64,000 bases of DNA from Rehmannia glutinosa (GCA_016081115.2 JABTTQ020002621.1:496001-560000), one strand, 5' to 3'; shown: positions 23,736 to 36,780, counted from the first letter of the stretch. Translations and numbers: made by a program. Notes: generated by a model from the sequence alone, not told the origin.

Positions 23736-24663
23736 ATGACTCAGAGCGGACGAGGACATGGATGTACACGTAAAATGGATGAGGTAGTTAACGACACTAC
23801 AAAGGCACCAGTAGTAAATGAACTTACCCCGAACCAAGAAGAGACGCACCGAAAATAAGAGGCTCGGGAGCTGAATTTGGCAGGGAGTTTCTGACTACAC
23901 TCCAAGGAATAGTGCAACAAGTTGCTCCTCAAAATATCCCAAATCCAGGACACTATGACATGCGATTGAACGACATAGTGGAGCAATTCAGAAGGTTTTC
24001 CCCACCAAGATTTAGTGGTACTGAAGGACCCATAGAGATAGAGGAATGGATTCTAGAATTGGAAAGAATCGTCGATCATCTGGACTATGACGGTAGACAT
24101 AAGGTATCTTGAGCGAAATTTCAGTTCGCAGAAAGTGCCGCCCACTGGTGGGCCTCACATGAAAGGACGCTGATGGAGGCACACAAGAGAAACTGATCTT
24201 GGGAAGAATTTAAGGGTATGGTTTTGGATCGTTATTTTCGGGAGTCCTTGAGAGATCAAAAGGAGATTAACTTTGTCAACCTGAAGCAGGGAACACTGCC
24301 AGTTATGGAGTATGGAAGGAGATTTAATCAACTGTCCAGATATGCTCCACATCTGGTAGACACTGACGCTAAGAAAGCACCGAGATTAGGACCGAGACAC
24401 AAAATTGGAGAAATTATCTCGAGGTTTGAGACTACCCACGTGCACCGTGAAGTGATCGAGAGGTCATAAATAATATTATCTAGTCGAGGCTGAACCAAAC
24501 TCAATCACCACAAGAGCAACCCGGAAAGAGAAAATGGGATCCCGAGAAAGAGAAGTTTTTTCAACCTTTAAAGAAGTTTAAATCGCTAGAGCCCCAACAC
24601 AAAACTCCAAGAACAAACCTTAGTGTGGGATATGCGAGAAATACCATTTTGGAGAATGCATGT
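23736..24663 (+). pseudogene. gypsy gag remnant of element Z
   Basis: Begins ATGACTCAGAGCGGACGAGG (MTQSGRGHG). Broken frames give the retrotrans_gag core: FSPPRFSGTEGPIEIEEW (23994 on), ESAAHWWASHERT (about 24131-24170), then DRYFRESLRDQKEINFVNLK and MEYGRRFNQLSRYAPHLV (from 24218). A zinc knuckle of the CX2CX3HXGXC type (CGICEKYHFGEC, 24624-24659) is intact at the residue level and typical of chromovirus-like gag. It stops about 14 bases before an Athila LTR. It differs from the giant-LTR element's gag, so Z is a separate family. The preceding 23385-23735 is Z leader without a gene. Confidence 0.8.
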
Positions 24664-24677
24664 CCTGGGAAATAATA

Positions 24678-26157
24678 TGTGTAAAATATACGTACATTTA
24701 ACGTCTTAAAATGATATATAATTGATGCATTTGCACGCATATTTAGTGTATTTTACTTGGTTTCCTTAAAGGGCATGATCTGCGTATTCTTGTAACTTTT
24801 AACGAAAATGAAGCTTAAACAAAAATATATCAGTTAGAAGGCCGGACAAGATTGAATAATGCAAAGAGAAGATCTAATACACGAAGAAAACAGAGCAGAA
24901 CCAATCACACATCATCATACGTGTGAAGCTCACACGACCATGTGAGTTGTCCGTGTATTTTTACACGCCCTGTGCGACATGTTCTAGGGTAGAATTTCGA
25001 GAGACATATTGCTTGACCAGATCGTGTGGAAGGCACACAACCGTGTTGTTTGTTCGGAGCATAAAAAAAGAGAAAAATGTGTTACACGATGCATCGTGTG
25101 ATCCGTACATGGCCATGTGTAGTGTATTTCGAGATGTTTTTGTTTCTTTTTCCGTCGTCGAGAACTCTAGAAGGGATCTCTCAAAACACCTATATAAAGG
25201 GACCAATGTCTTGAACGATTTTCATACTTCATACATATGGAATACAATACAATACATTAGGATTACACAAATCAATAGTCTTCGAGAGAGGAGGCTTTTG
25301 CATCTACGGAAGCACAAGAGATTCGAAGGCTTGGAAGGAGGATCCATCCCTGACAAGAAATGTTTTTCTTTCTTAGTTTAGATCTCTTGTTTGTACTTAA
25401 ACGATATCAAACTATTTAATTTCAACTTTGTCTATGAATTTGTTATCAAATATGTTGGGCTAATCATTCGATCCTAGGGCATAATCAAAGCGTGGATTCA
25501 TGTTAATCTATATTGATTGTTTTCTTAATTGATTCATGTGTTCAATTATATGAATTGAATGCTTATTTTACGGTAGATTATCCGATCAATAGTTTGCATG
25601 TCATATTTGTTAGTTCATAATTTGGGGATGAGTTCTAACAAACAAAAATAGAATTCGAGACATAAACGGGAATAGAGTCGGGAGGCTTATAAATGTTTGT
25701 GGGGAGTACCTCAATTAAAAGATCTTTCGAGAGTTAATATTAATTGTTGAGTAGGGATGTTAGCAACCTGGTTTTAATCAATGTTTATTTTCTTGGTGGG
25801 GTATAACCGGATATAGGAATTGAACCCATAGAAACATATAAATTGGTTTTGATAAACATTAATTGGATTTAATATTGAAAAATCATGTTGAGACTATGTA
25901 CCTAGGGTAGCTTTCGTATTTTTTGAAAAGACATGTGAATTTCGGTGTTTTTTTTTATAAATTTACATATTTTATTTTTATTTGTTTAGATTAGATAATA
26001 ATTTCTTGATTTTTGGTCGCTCCAATAAATTTGGAATACGATTTTATTTATAGCCTAAGTGTTTTATATTCAATCACAAAGGAATACAACCTTTCTTGGC
26101 ATTATTCTATAAACTACACTGTACACTGGCATTATAGTGAAATGATTTTTGCGATCA
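24678..26157 (+). mobile_element. Athila LTR, complete (1480 bp)
   Basis: Starts TGTGTAAAATATACG and ends TGCGATCA, followed by AGTTT and an Athila-type primer site. It carries clustered CACACG and CGTGTG motifs (about 24910-25120), a likely TATA box TATATAAAGG (25191-25200) and GAGGCTTATAAATG. It cuts off element Z's gag on the left, so it inserted into or recombined with Z. The overlapping frames at 24923-25381 are LTR sequence, not a gene. Confidence 0.8.
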
Positions 26158-26163
26158 AGTTTT

Positions 26164-26181
26164 TAGCCCCGTTGCCGGGGA
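26164..26181 (+). promoter_or_regulatory. Athila primer-binding site
   Basis: TAGCCCCGTTGCCGGGGA lies six bases after the LTR. It differs at two bases from the TGGCGCCGTTGCCGGGGA form usual in Athila elements (Asp-tRNA type by family knowledge). Confidence 0.75.
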
Positions 26182-26370
26182 TTCTACTTAGATATATTGA
26201 TAAGTAGTTCAATCTTAATTGAAGCAAATTTTTGAAAATATTTGTTTTTATTTTTTTTTTATTTTTACGATTTGTTTCTTTTGTAAATAAATTTAATTGC
26301 TATGGTTCTAACATTGTTTTTTTGTTGAGTGCATATAGTGCATAATCACGCGTTCTAGACCTGTCCAGCC

Positions 26371-27700
26371 AATGCCCATGATTTGGAAATTGAGAAAATA
26401 GCGAAACCGTTAAGAAAAAGAACTAAAGCAATGGCAGATGGGAATAATCAGAATGTCGCGAACAATAGAAACAATGACGAACACCCACTCGGGGTGGACG
26501 GACAGGAGCGGATAATAGAAAGGCACGCGAGGAGGGCAGTTAAGGACTACTTCCAGTTGGAGATTAGTCGAACATATGGGGGTGGGGCCCATCTGCCTAT
26601 CAATGCAAATAAGTTTGAACTAAAACCTGCATTGATCCATATGGTTTCACAAAACCATTTTAGGGGTAAAGCCGTTGAGGATCAAAACGCACATCTGGTG
26701 CAATTCTTAGAGATCTGCGATATTATTAAAATGAATGCTGTTTCTGAGGAAATCATTTGATGTCGTCTTTTCGTATTCTCTCTCTGTGATAAGGATAAGA
26801 GATGGTTATGCTCTTTATCACCACCCGCATTAGATTGGGATGAACTAAGTCAGCAGTTTCTAACCTAATATTTTCCCCTAGTAAGATGCTGCAATTGAAA
26901 TTAGAAATCGCCCAGTTAGGCAGTTAGATGCAGAGCCATTATATTAGGCATCGGATAGGTTTAGAGAGTTATTGTGGAAGTGCCCTCAACACGGATATCT
27001 CGATTAGCAATAGGTTCAGTATTTCTATAATGGTTTAAGTGGCAACACGAGAACTATTATAGAAGATGCATCTGAAGATGCTTTACTTGGGAAATATCCG
27101 GATGACGCACTAGAATTATTAGAGGAGACGACAAACAATAGTTACCAGTGGCCATTCGAGAGATCCAATGGCCGATGTGTGGTGGAGGTCCACGATGAGA
27201 AAGTTTCCATGCTCGCGAGAACAAGTATATGTGCTTAACATGAAATCGAGGCGAAAGCAGCAAGTGGCTCTTAGAGATCCTGCAGTTGTTGAAGAAAAGG
27301 ATAATTTTGTGGAGCAACAAATGAAGTTGAACAACAATTATAGAAATAATCAGACACCCGATTACTACAATAGGGGGCTGTGAAACCATGACAACTTTTC
27401 ATACGCTAATAAAAAAAATGTTTTGCAGCCACCTCCGAGTTTTAATGGGTTAATCAAGGCAGAGCGGAGTCCAGTTACAAGAAAGCATTTGTGGAAGAGA
27501 TGATATCCTCGTTTAACGGAGAAACCAGGGCTAGGTTGAATAAGAATGAAGCGATGATAGATAGGATTGAGGAATAGGTTACTCAGCTGAACACAAATGT
27601 GAATGCGAGACTAAAATCTTTACAAACACAAGTAGCCCAAATCGCTAGTGCAGTGGGAGGCCAACATCAAAATGGAAAATTCCCAAGCAATACTGAACTT
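26371..27700 (+). pseudogene. Athila gag remnant
   Basis: The N-terminal part is open at 26383-26760 and reads as Athila gag: EIEKIAKPLRKRTKAMAD, NANKFELKPALIHMV and HLVQFLEICDIIKMNAVSEE. After a stop at 26758 the capsid region continues in pieces (ALDWDELSQQF, ASDRFRELLWKCPQHG, then FYNGLSG, about 26840-27035). The later part reads VTQLNTNVNARLKSLQTQVAQIA with one in-frame stop before it (about 27570-27650), the coiled stretch late in Athila gag. Gag would form the particle; at least five stops inactivate it. No protease or reverse transcriptase follows. Confidence 0.85.
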
Positions 27701-27908
27701 AATCTGAGAGAATAATGCACGCATTCGTCTGATGGGTGGTACATAATATGAGGGATCAAATATTTCAAATGACACATTTCAATGATAGTGATGCTAGAAA
27801 TCTGACGTCTGACTGAAGACGTAAAACTTAGCGTTTTGTGTGAGGCAAACCCAAGTTATTTTGATTTTTATTTATGTTTATTTTTATTTTATTTTGATTG
27901 CCTTCGTT
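27701..27908 (+). mobile_element. Athila post-pol non-coding block, joined directly to gag
   Basis: Shortly after gag comes GACGTAAAACTTAGCG and AGGCAAACCCAAGTT (about 27820-27860), the conserved block that in Athila elements lies downstream of pol. So protease, RT, RNase H and integrase have been lost between about 27700 and 27810. The block is cut at 27908 by a copia LTR. The same block is seen again at 36790-36835. Confidence 0.7.
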
Positions 27909-28900
27909 TGTAGGTCCCAAGGGGTGTGAGTAAGGTTTAGAAGGGGGGTTGAATAAACCTTACCAACTTTTCGATTTTAGTCCTTTTAAAATATAACAGA
28001 GTTAACACAAACAACTAAGTCCTTGAGGACAACTAAGTTGGTTATTCAAATAGATTAGCCACTCAACGGACTCGATAAAGTTGTTGATAGAATAACTCGA
28101 TTGTTTAACGAGAACCTTAACTTGGTTGTGTTGGTTTTATCAGCGGAAGACTTAACACCCTTCGATTTGTTTTAAACTTGTTTTAACATTTGATTTTAGC
28201 TCTTGGTTATTAATCAGTTGGATAGGAAATAAGTTTATCATTAGATATGAAGTAAATATGCGAGAAATATAAATGCTAGAAAAATAAATGACACAGTTAG
28301 TTTTATATAGGTTCAAGATGGGGTAATTCTTCTAATACTCTCTTCTCCAACTCCTGGAGGAATCCACTATGTAAAAGATCTGTTTACAAAGTGGTCAACA
28401 TTCTAGAGACAGCCTTGATCACATAGCTGGCTTCTCTTCCGACTCAGCTTGTTCACAGGGCAGCTAGCTGCCTTGCTACTTCAACTCACTTTCTCAAGCT
28501 CTTGGATTTGATCACGAAGCCCTCCAATAAATTGATACTAGTTCGACTTTGAACCTTCCTACAATCCTCCTTGGAAAGTAGACCCCTTTTGATTCTTCAA
28601 AAGTTTCATCTTCAACAGTTTGAAGTTGTCTTTCCTTCACAGCTTGTGTTGGATCGATTTCCTTCGAGTTTTATGATTGAGGATTTGCTTGAATATCTTC
28701 AGAATATTTGTAGGTTAATAGCTTGAATAATGATTACTTGTTCGTGGTTCGGAGTAAACCTTTTCTTAATGAATTTCGAGCCTTTTATACTGATTTTTAA
28801 AAGTCACTTGTGTTCGTTGGCTTGTCTTTTCTTGGTCATCAATCTTGAGAAAAAACAAAAATCGGCATTCATCAAAATCTATAAAATAAATTTCCCAACA
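27909..28900 (-). mobile_element. copia LTR copy 1 (3' LTR of element X, internally deleted)
   Basis: On the minus strand it starts TGTTGGGAAATTT and ends CCTTGGGACCTACA. It is 992 bp against about 1.5 kb for the three related LTRs at 38805, 40842 and 44599. Some 500 bp is missing near its minus-strand start, after which the normal terminus is present. A polypurine tract (28901-28918) precedes it on the minus strand, so this is a 3' LTR. Confidence 0.8.
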
Positions 28901-29189
28901 ATTTCCCCCTTTTTGATGATGGCAAAAAAAAAAAACATTCAAGAAAATATAAAAAGCAAAGATACATACAATCAATGTAGTAACAAAGAATGTATGAATA
29001 GAATTCATCGTTTTATTGATCATAGCAATCTTGTCCTTTACACAATGTTTACATTTAGTATCGAGCATTCTATATCGAAGCATAATTCATACATCTATGC
29101 TATGATATAAATACATAATGAAAAATTACGTAACACTTCACTAAGTATACGAGATGACTTACAAAAATGTATTTACATAAGTAAAATAC
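28901..29189 (-). promoter_or_regulatory. copia X polypurine tract and 3' untranslated region
   Basis: Read on the minus strand, CATCAAAAAGGGGGAAAT ends against the LTR's TGTTGGG, a standard copia polypurine tract. The rest is AT-rich untranslated sequence matching 40344-40560 in the short copia element. Confidence 0.75.
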
Positions 29190-32100
29190 ATGAAGAGTTC
29201 ACATCAACACTTCACCGCCTTCGCCGCTTTTTTCTTTACTCTTGCCTATGTCGAAGTCATCGCCTCTTCTTCTCTTCCTTTCTTCTTCTCATAGGCTCTC
29301 TTCGCACATCATCCTCTTCCTGTCTTTTCACGGCCTCAAAGATTCTTACTAGCCACTTCCAGCATTTTCCACTTCATCATACCCGGCCCTAATAAGTCTC
29401 CCTTCTTTCCGAGATCCACATATTCGATATTCTTGGGTCTTGGACGAGGTTGAGAACCTCTTCCTCCACCACTTCTTCCTCCTCTTGGGTGTGTCTTTGT
29501 GACGGGAGTCTTCTCGCTTACTAGTCGAATAGCTACTTGTGTCTATGACTTATCGCCTTCTTCGCACAATTTAAGACCCTTCTCCCAAAGATGATCCAGG
29601 CATGGGCTAGTGACATCTTTTGGAAATAGCCTTCGGATTCGAGCGTCTTGAATTCTTCAATCGATCTTAGCTCGGATCCGTTGTCTAGAATAACATCTTG
29701 ATCCTTCTGCTCCGGAATGCCACCGTATTGTTTTAACACTTCTTCGATGCGGGCATCCGTCTTCTTATCTAAACAGAGTGTTCGATCGGCAGAGTCACTG
29801 GAAGTTTGCTGATAATTGAGGCTATAACATGACCCTTGGGTTTCAACAATCATTAATGTCAAGTCCTTGAATGTTCCCCTCATTTTGCTTTTCCTTCTTC
29901 TTCTCATTTGTCGTCATCTTGGCCTCGGACTCTTTCAACTTTTCTTCTTTTAAACTCTTTAGGGACTCCACTTCCCCTTTTTGGCATCATCAAAGGAAAG
30001 AGGGACCCGGGGAACATACATGCGAGCATAAAGTCGAGTCTCTTTGAGAGCCGGGTCTGTTTGGAGTCTCATTGCGGTATAAGCATTCGAAATTCTAAAC
30101 GAGTGGCTTTGGACTGCTGCCACCAATTTCATTTCGTCGTGAGAAGGCTGAATTTTGAATTCATAGACTCCTCAAGTCATAGAACTTCTTTTCTCGAAAT
30201 TCACGCAGAGCTCCATTTATGTTTTGTGAGAGGCATGCAACCTTTCAATATATTCTTGCATTTTGTGCTGTTCGAAGTGTTGTCGGCGCTCCAAACAAGC
30301 ATGTTATTGTATAACGCCTTAAAATACCAAACTTGCTCGTATCGCATGGCACTTTGCTGTTGAGACCACTCCCTGATCCTTACCACGATCCCTCTCAAAT
30401 CTGCTGTGAGGGTGGCATCTCTATTGTCCAGTCGTAAGTCTAGTGAGGCTTGGTGCCGTTCGATCTTCCCAATCTCTTCACAGATCTTCTTGAAGACTTC
30501 ACGAATCTCAGCTATCCACTTGATTCAGCTGCCGGCCATTCTGCATCGAAGTCAAAATTTGCTGGCACAATAGAGTCGGTAGGGATTATGGGATCTTCTC
30601 GTACAGTGTATCATCGTTTCTCTCTAGCGGTCTCTTCCTCTAGCTCAGGCAACTCGATAGAAAATGGAAATACTTGTTCAAAAGCATCATCTCGCACATA
30701 TGGGATTGTTTGTGCGGTTTGTGCCTGTGATGTTTCTGGTGGAGTCGTTACTGCTGCAGCTGTGGGAGCCTGCGCAGATGACTCGGTTTCAGCTGGAGCG
30801 TTTGAAATGTGTTGCCCAGCTGACTGAGCCTCAACTGTCTTAACAACTTCTTCGGCCTCAGTGGATTTCTCTAAATGAAGTATCAGATCCTTCTGCATCA
30901 TCAGCATCATCGGATGATGATGAAACTTGGGGGCATGGTTCATCATCAAAATTGAATGTATGATGAGTAGCTTTGTAACTCGACTGACTCGTATTCTTGA
31001 GAACATCCTCACCTGGTCCTTTTGATGTGCAACGGTGTGGACTCAACTTTATCTTCGACCTTTAAATGATATGTCGATTCTCTTGGGAGTCATGAAGTGC
31101 GCTAATCTCCCTCTCGACTCTGCGCTTTGAGCAGGAGGAATGTTATAAATCTCTTGGGCCTTCAATACCTTCAGCAGTCTCAATCGCAACGAGGCCTTCA
31201 ACATTCCCTTTGACGATCGCATTGTCTTAGGGTCTTGAGCATTGGCATCCATAAGAGTCTCAACCCTTGGATTGCACTTTCATTGCCGAATGTTAACTCC
31301 CAGGGCATTTCCATCATGTACTGACCGCAAAACAAAGAAGTGTCATCGCCCCTTCAAAGCAATCGATATTTCAATTGGGGACACTCAACTATTCGAGTTT
31401 CGTCAATGTCACTATGTTGTAGTTCTTTCACATTTTTGCTTCGCCACCTTTCTTGATATAGAGTCATCGCAGAATCCTCCGACCTGCTGCGGTGGAGTAA
31501 GTTTTCCCACCGGTGGCACACCCGGTGAGTGGATGATGATGGGGTCACTCTTGTCCGGATTTTGCGGCTTCTTCCATTGAGTGCTCCACGGGTAGGTGGT
31601 AAAACACCTTCGCAGGGGTTGGCTCAACTTGGGTGCCCAAGGTCCCGGTTTCATTGCCAATTCCCTTGGACCCATCCTCCGATCGTATGCGGGACGAATC
31701 TGCAGCGATATGCGTCCAGCGATATATGCCGCACTACTCCCAAAGGGTCGATCTGCAGGAGGGATTGAGACGACTCTCATGGTCCTTCAAATAATTGTTG
31801 CTCATGTAATCGGATTCCCTTAGAGCCTTTGCATATCGACTTTTTCGCTGCTGTGAGTGGGATCCTCATCACTCTCGGATAACACATCGAGAAGTGTGTG
31901 ATTGTGATCACTAGTAAGCACACATATCTTGGCCTTTTCCAATGCACGGGCTTCCTCGGCTGCCTTTTCTTTCTCTTCTTCCTTGATAATTCAAGAATAT
32001 CCATGCAATTTTCTTCATTAAGAGCTTGGCGTACGGTGGAAACACCGAGAAATTGCAACAACGCTTCTTCTTCTTCAAGATATACTAAGGGTGAGCGAAT

Positions 32101-33541
32101 TGCTCCGTTGAGTGATCGAGCTTCCATGCTCTCCTTCTCTCGAGACGGCATCAATATCTGGGTACAACGGAGAGTACATAATGATATCATCATCATCACC
32201 ATACTTATTCTCCTCCTTTTTCTGGAATAGAAGGTAAGTTATCGCTTTCTTCCTCATTTACGAAAGATCGCATCGGAGGTAGGTGGAGAGACAACTCTTT
32301 CATCCGGGTGTTCAGTTGTCTCTCGCCTTTTGCTTTCCTCGGCTTGTCCGACGCCCAACCGATTCTTCATCGTGATCTGACTCCGCTTGTCTTCGAGAGT
32401 CTTGGCAGAGAACATCAATCACCTCAGAGATCGCACATCCCGAGTTTCAGTGATCTCGGATGCTTTTCTCCGTGAGTGACAGATTCGGATGTCTTCTCCA
32501 ATTGAGTTCCTTACCAATCTCCTTTTTCTCTTGGGTAGCAGAGGAACCTCTTCTTCTCGTGTTTCTATGGTTCTGGAAGGAGAATGCCGGCACCGCCTTC
32601 CGGCTTGGTAGTGCGCGCTTCTTTTTGATGGCACGAGAGGGAGTATGATGTTTCCTCCCTCTTGTAGGGCGGCGACACGGCTACATGGGCGGGCGACTCA
32701 TTTTGGGGTCGGTGCATCCTTTTTCTTAGCCGCAGTGCATCCTTCTTCTTCGCAACTACGGGGGCAACTTTTTTTCTTTGGAGGAGGGTAGTAAAGTGTG
32801 TCCTCGGGTTGGTGATTCCCCTCACTTGTATCCGCTTTCTTTGCGTGGGCTCTCTTCCGGGCTCCAGAGAGGTTAGCCCCGAACATTTTCTTGTTGACAT
32901 GGAAGGGTTTTCCATGTCGAAGGGAATGCCCTTCACTTCCATCAAGTGGCCAATCACGTGCCATATCCAAAAGATACTCCAAAGGATCCATCTTCCTTGA
33001 ACGATTTATTCACAACATTTTGGCGAGTCGGTTGTACGAACTCGAACTCAGCCTAAGCCTAACTTTCTTTCCCCGCATGATCGCGGCCATGACGATCGAG
33101 TTTTATCTTGGACGGTGATTAAAGCTTCCAAACTTCATGTCTACACACTTTGAGACGACATCCATCAACTTATGATATTCGTTCTTGACAAATTCTTATC
33201 AATGTGTATGCCACCTTAGCGGCGCACTCGGTTTGGCTATCTCTTATGCAACAACCAAATCAACATCGCTTCATTAATCTCCTTCATGCCTTGACGGCAA
33301 CAAGCGCGAGTGCTCCGAAGGTCCTTAGAATTTATCATAATGTCCTTGTGGTGATGAAGACTTGATCCCTTCATCCCGCAAGTATTCTAAAGTAAGAAAA
33401 GCCTTGAGACTGACTTTTCTAGCATTTTGATTTTCTTAACAAGGTTTTCATCCGAACCCGCTTCACCATGCCTTCGAAATCATTTTGACGATCCTAAGTG
33501 GATTTGCTTGATAGCTTGACGAAATCAAACTTAGGTGCCAT
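29190..33541 (-). pseudogene. Extra ORF region of copia element X, between pol and 3' LTR
   Basis: On the minus strand a start at 33541 gives MAPKFDFVKLSSKST before the first stop. About 4.3 kb follows of broken, strongly charged frames: KKADTSEGNHQPEDTLYYPP (about 32840), an Ala/Thr/Pro/Glu-rich stretch with PAETESSAQAPTAAAV (about 30770-30815), and the block GGIPEQKDQDVILDNGSELR (about 29670-29730). The region's tail matches the Arg/Glu-rich C-terminus (RKRRRADDDRRRAKMKRRR, about 40625-40685) kept in the short copia element. Sireviruses often carry an env-like or other extra ORF here, but I see no clear signal peptide or membrane segment. The function is unknown and the copy is inactive. 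Confidence 0.6.
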
Positions 33542-34129
33542 TTTGAGAGATTTTTACCGATTAAAACTTGACGAACTTGCTTGAGGACACTTATGGTTTG
33601 CGAGAGAGAAAAATTTGCTCTCTTTTTGCTTGAAGATGAACAGTTTCGAATGAGAGAGAAAGCTGAAAAAATGGATATATAAGGGTTATGAAATGACATG
33701 TCTTTGGTTTTTGAATTTTTGATCGAGATCAATGGTTCAGATTTAGCACGTCAAAACGCATTTAATTTTCGCATTTAATGCGGCAACATTTATATCCAAT
33801 CATATGCTTACTATGCGGCTTTTGACTGCATTCGTCATTATTATCGACATCATCCTTAAAGACATTCCCGCTCATTAAAAACGCATGCGTTTATGTCACT
33901 TAGCTCATAAATGACTCAACTTATATTAAAATTGAGTTAACTCGCTTCTCTCCTTTCACTTAGTGACTCATTTGTCATTTACCTAACTCGATACGGCCGA
34001 CTTTCCGACATAGTTGTTTCACGTGGTCGATTCATGAACTTCGTTCAATTTTTATCTCCTCATCTTCCATCTCTTCGATTGAGTTTTCGAGTGTCAACTC
34101 ATCTCAATTAACCCTAGCTCATGCTTAAG

Positions 34130-36780
34130 CTCTTCAAATCTTGATTCACATAGCGGCTTAGTGAATATATCGCCTAATCGCTTATCGGTTGAGATATAGT
34201 CAAAAGTGATTTCTTTCTTCTCAACATGATCTTTTATAAAATGATATCGACATCAATGTGCTTTGTTCTTGAATGCAACACATGATTCTCGAGTGATTGC
34301 AATAGCACTAGTGTTGTCACACATAATTGGAATCTCTTTTTCTTCAATCTCATAATCTCTCATCTGTTTGCCTAATCCATAAGACTTGGGCACAATAGTT
34401 GCCCGCAACTATGTACCGCTTCAACGTGGATGTGGCTATTGAGTTTTGCTTGCTAAACCAGAGAAACCAATCTATTTCAAGCATTTGACATGTACCGAAG
34501 TACTCTTCCGTTAACTCTACATCCAAGATAGTCCGAGTCCAATAACCAATGAGCTTGAATCCACCTTCATTTGGATACCATAGGCTAACTTCCTGGCATC
34601 CCTTCAAATATCTTAGGATTCTTTTAGCTGCAGTCATGTGGCTTTCCTTTGGTGCAGATTGAAATCTTGCACATACACCTACTGCAAAGGTGATGTCTGG
34701 TCTGCTTGCTGTTAAGTAGAGCAATGATTCAATAAGTGCTCATTGGTATTTTCACATAAGACTTCTCTTCAATACCAAATTTCTTCATTAAATCTCTGGT
34801 GTATTTTGTTTGACTTATGAAGGTTCCATCCTTCTATTGCTTGACTTGAAGTCCTAGGAAGAAAGTCAGCTCTCCCATCATGCTCATCTCAAACTTGCCT
34901 TGCATGAGGTTTGAGAATTTATCACACAACTCTTTATTTGTGGATCCAAAGATGATGTCATCCACATATATTTGAACAAGCGTTATACTCTCTCCATCTT
35001 GAATTCTCAAGAGTGTTCTCGTCCACCTTGCCTTTGGTGAATCCATTGTCAATGAAATTGAGACAATGTATTATACCATGTTCTTGGTGCTTGTTTCAAT
35101 CCATACAATGCTTTCTTGAGCTTGTACACTTTATCTCCAATAGTCTTCGCTCAAAACCGGAGATTGCTCAACATAGACTTCTTCCTCTAATGTATCCATT
35201 TAAAAATGCACTTTTCACATCCATTTGATATATAGTGAAGTTCTTGTGTGCAACATAGGCAAGAAACATCCTTATTGCTTCCAATCTTGAAATCGAGCAA
35301 ATGATTCATCAAAATATATTCCCTCTTCTTGGCAACACTCTTTGGCTACCGATCTTGCTTTGTTTCTTACCACGATCCTTCTTCATTCATCTTGTTTCGA
35401 AAACCCATTTTGTGCCAATAACATTTTGATGGGTTGGTCTCGCCAATCCCATACTTTGTTCCTTTCAAACTAATTCAACTCTTCTTGCATGGCTTGAATC
35501 CAATGTATGTCATCCAATGCTTGAGACACATCTTTTGGCTCTATTTGGGAAATAAAATAAGTGAACATTGCTTCTTCTTTGAGCTCGGATCTGGTTCTTG
35601 CACCATCTCTAACATCTCCAATAACTAGCTCCCAGGTGGATGGTCTCTCGGCCATCTCACATCAGGTTGGAGCAAGTTAGTGGATTCAAAATCTCGCATG
35701 ACTAAGTTGTCTTGAACGGCTTCTTCATCATCATTCAATTTTGTAGACTTTCCATTTGTCTTTGAGATTCGGCTATCTCATCTTCATCAGGTTGATTGCT
35801 CTTACTTGACTTCAACATAAGGACTCTTCTCGCATAGTTGGGTGATTCGTTTTATCGCCTAACTCTTCAATGCCTTCTCCACTCACATTAGGTTCATCAA
35901 AAACCACATGAATAGACTCTTCTCGTGACCATAGTTCTCTTGTTCAAGACTCTATAGGCTTTGCTCTAAATTTGAGTATCACAAAAAGATACCTTCATCG
36001 CCTTTAGCATCGAAAGCCTTCAAATTATCTTTGCCATTGTTGTGGATGAAGCATTTACATCCAAATATCCTGAAGTACCCAACATTGGGCTTTATCTCTA
36101 TCCAGATTTCATAGGGAGTCTTGGTCAATTGCCTATTAATCATGCATCTATTTTGAGTACAGCATGTTGTGTTAGTGGCTTCAGCCCAAAATCTCTTAGG
36201 CAATCCAACTTTAGTTAACATGGTTCTTGCAGCTTCCTTGAGGGTTCTAGTCCTTCTTTCAGCTACTCCATTCTGCTTTGTGGAGTCCTTGCTGCTGATA
36301 ACTCATGAACAATACAATTTTCAACACAATATTGAGTTATTATCCTATTGACAAACTCAGTTCCTCTATCAGATCTTATCTTTATGATGGTTTGACTCTT
36401 TTCATTTTGAACTCTTTTCATCAATTGAGGTAACTTCTTGCAAAGTTTTCTTCTTTTTACACATGAAGATTGTCCATGTATATCTTGAGTAATCATCCAC
36501 CACTACCAGGGTGTATTGCTTTCCACTTATCTTTGATGGTTTAATGGACCAAATAGATTCATATGTAACAGATGCAATATCCTTGTTGAAGAAGGACTAG
36601 GCTTATCCTTGAATGAAGATTTGATTTGATTTCCCATCGGCATTCGTCACATACACTTTTCTTTTCTTCTGTACACCGAACGGCAATCCTTCCACAAGAT
36701 GACTTCTTGCAAGCTTGTTGATTGTCTTGAAATTGGATGACTTCGAACCTTCTTATGCCAACAACATTAGTAATAAAATC
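34130..36780 (-). pseudogene. copia pol remnant (integrase, RT, RNase H) of element X
   Basis: Read from high to low coordinates: the integrase core with RSDRGTEF (about 36370-36400) and SAARTPQSRME, its C-terminal part KVGLPKRFWAEA and VGYFRIFGCKCF (36221-35979), the lead-in to RT (ALDDIHWIQAMQEELN, about 35470-35520), catalytic YVDD (34957-34968) with GELTFFLGLQVKQ, then the RNase H side LYLTASRPDITFAVG and RILRYLKG (about 34600-34724). The domain order integrase before RT proves Ty1/copia. It is cut in or before the integrase zinc region near 36780. Gag and protease are missing and stops are frequent. Confidence 0.85.

Noticed and set aside
24923..25381. A 152-codon plus-strand frame
   Set aside because: It overlaps the Athila LTR including its TATA box and palindromes; the homologous LTR fragment at 11794 does not keep the frame.
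29533..29907. A 124-codon minus-strand frame as a possible host gene
   Set aside because: It lies inside the copia extra-ORF region, has the same charged composition as its neighbours and is flanked by broken frames of the same element.
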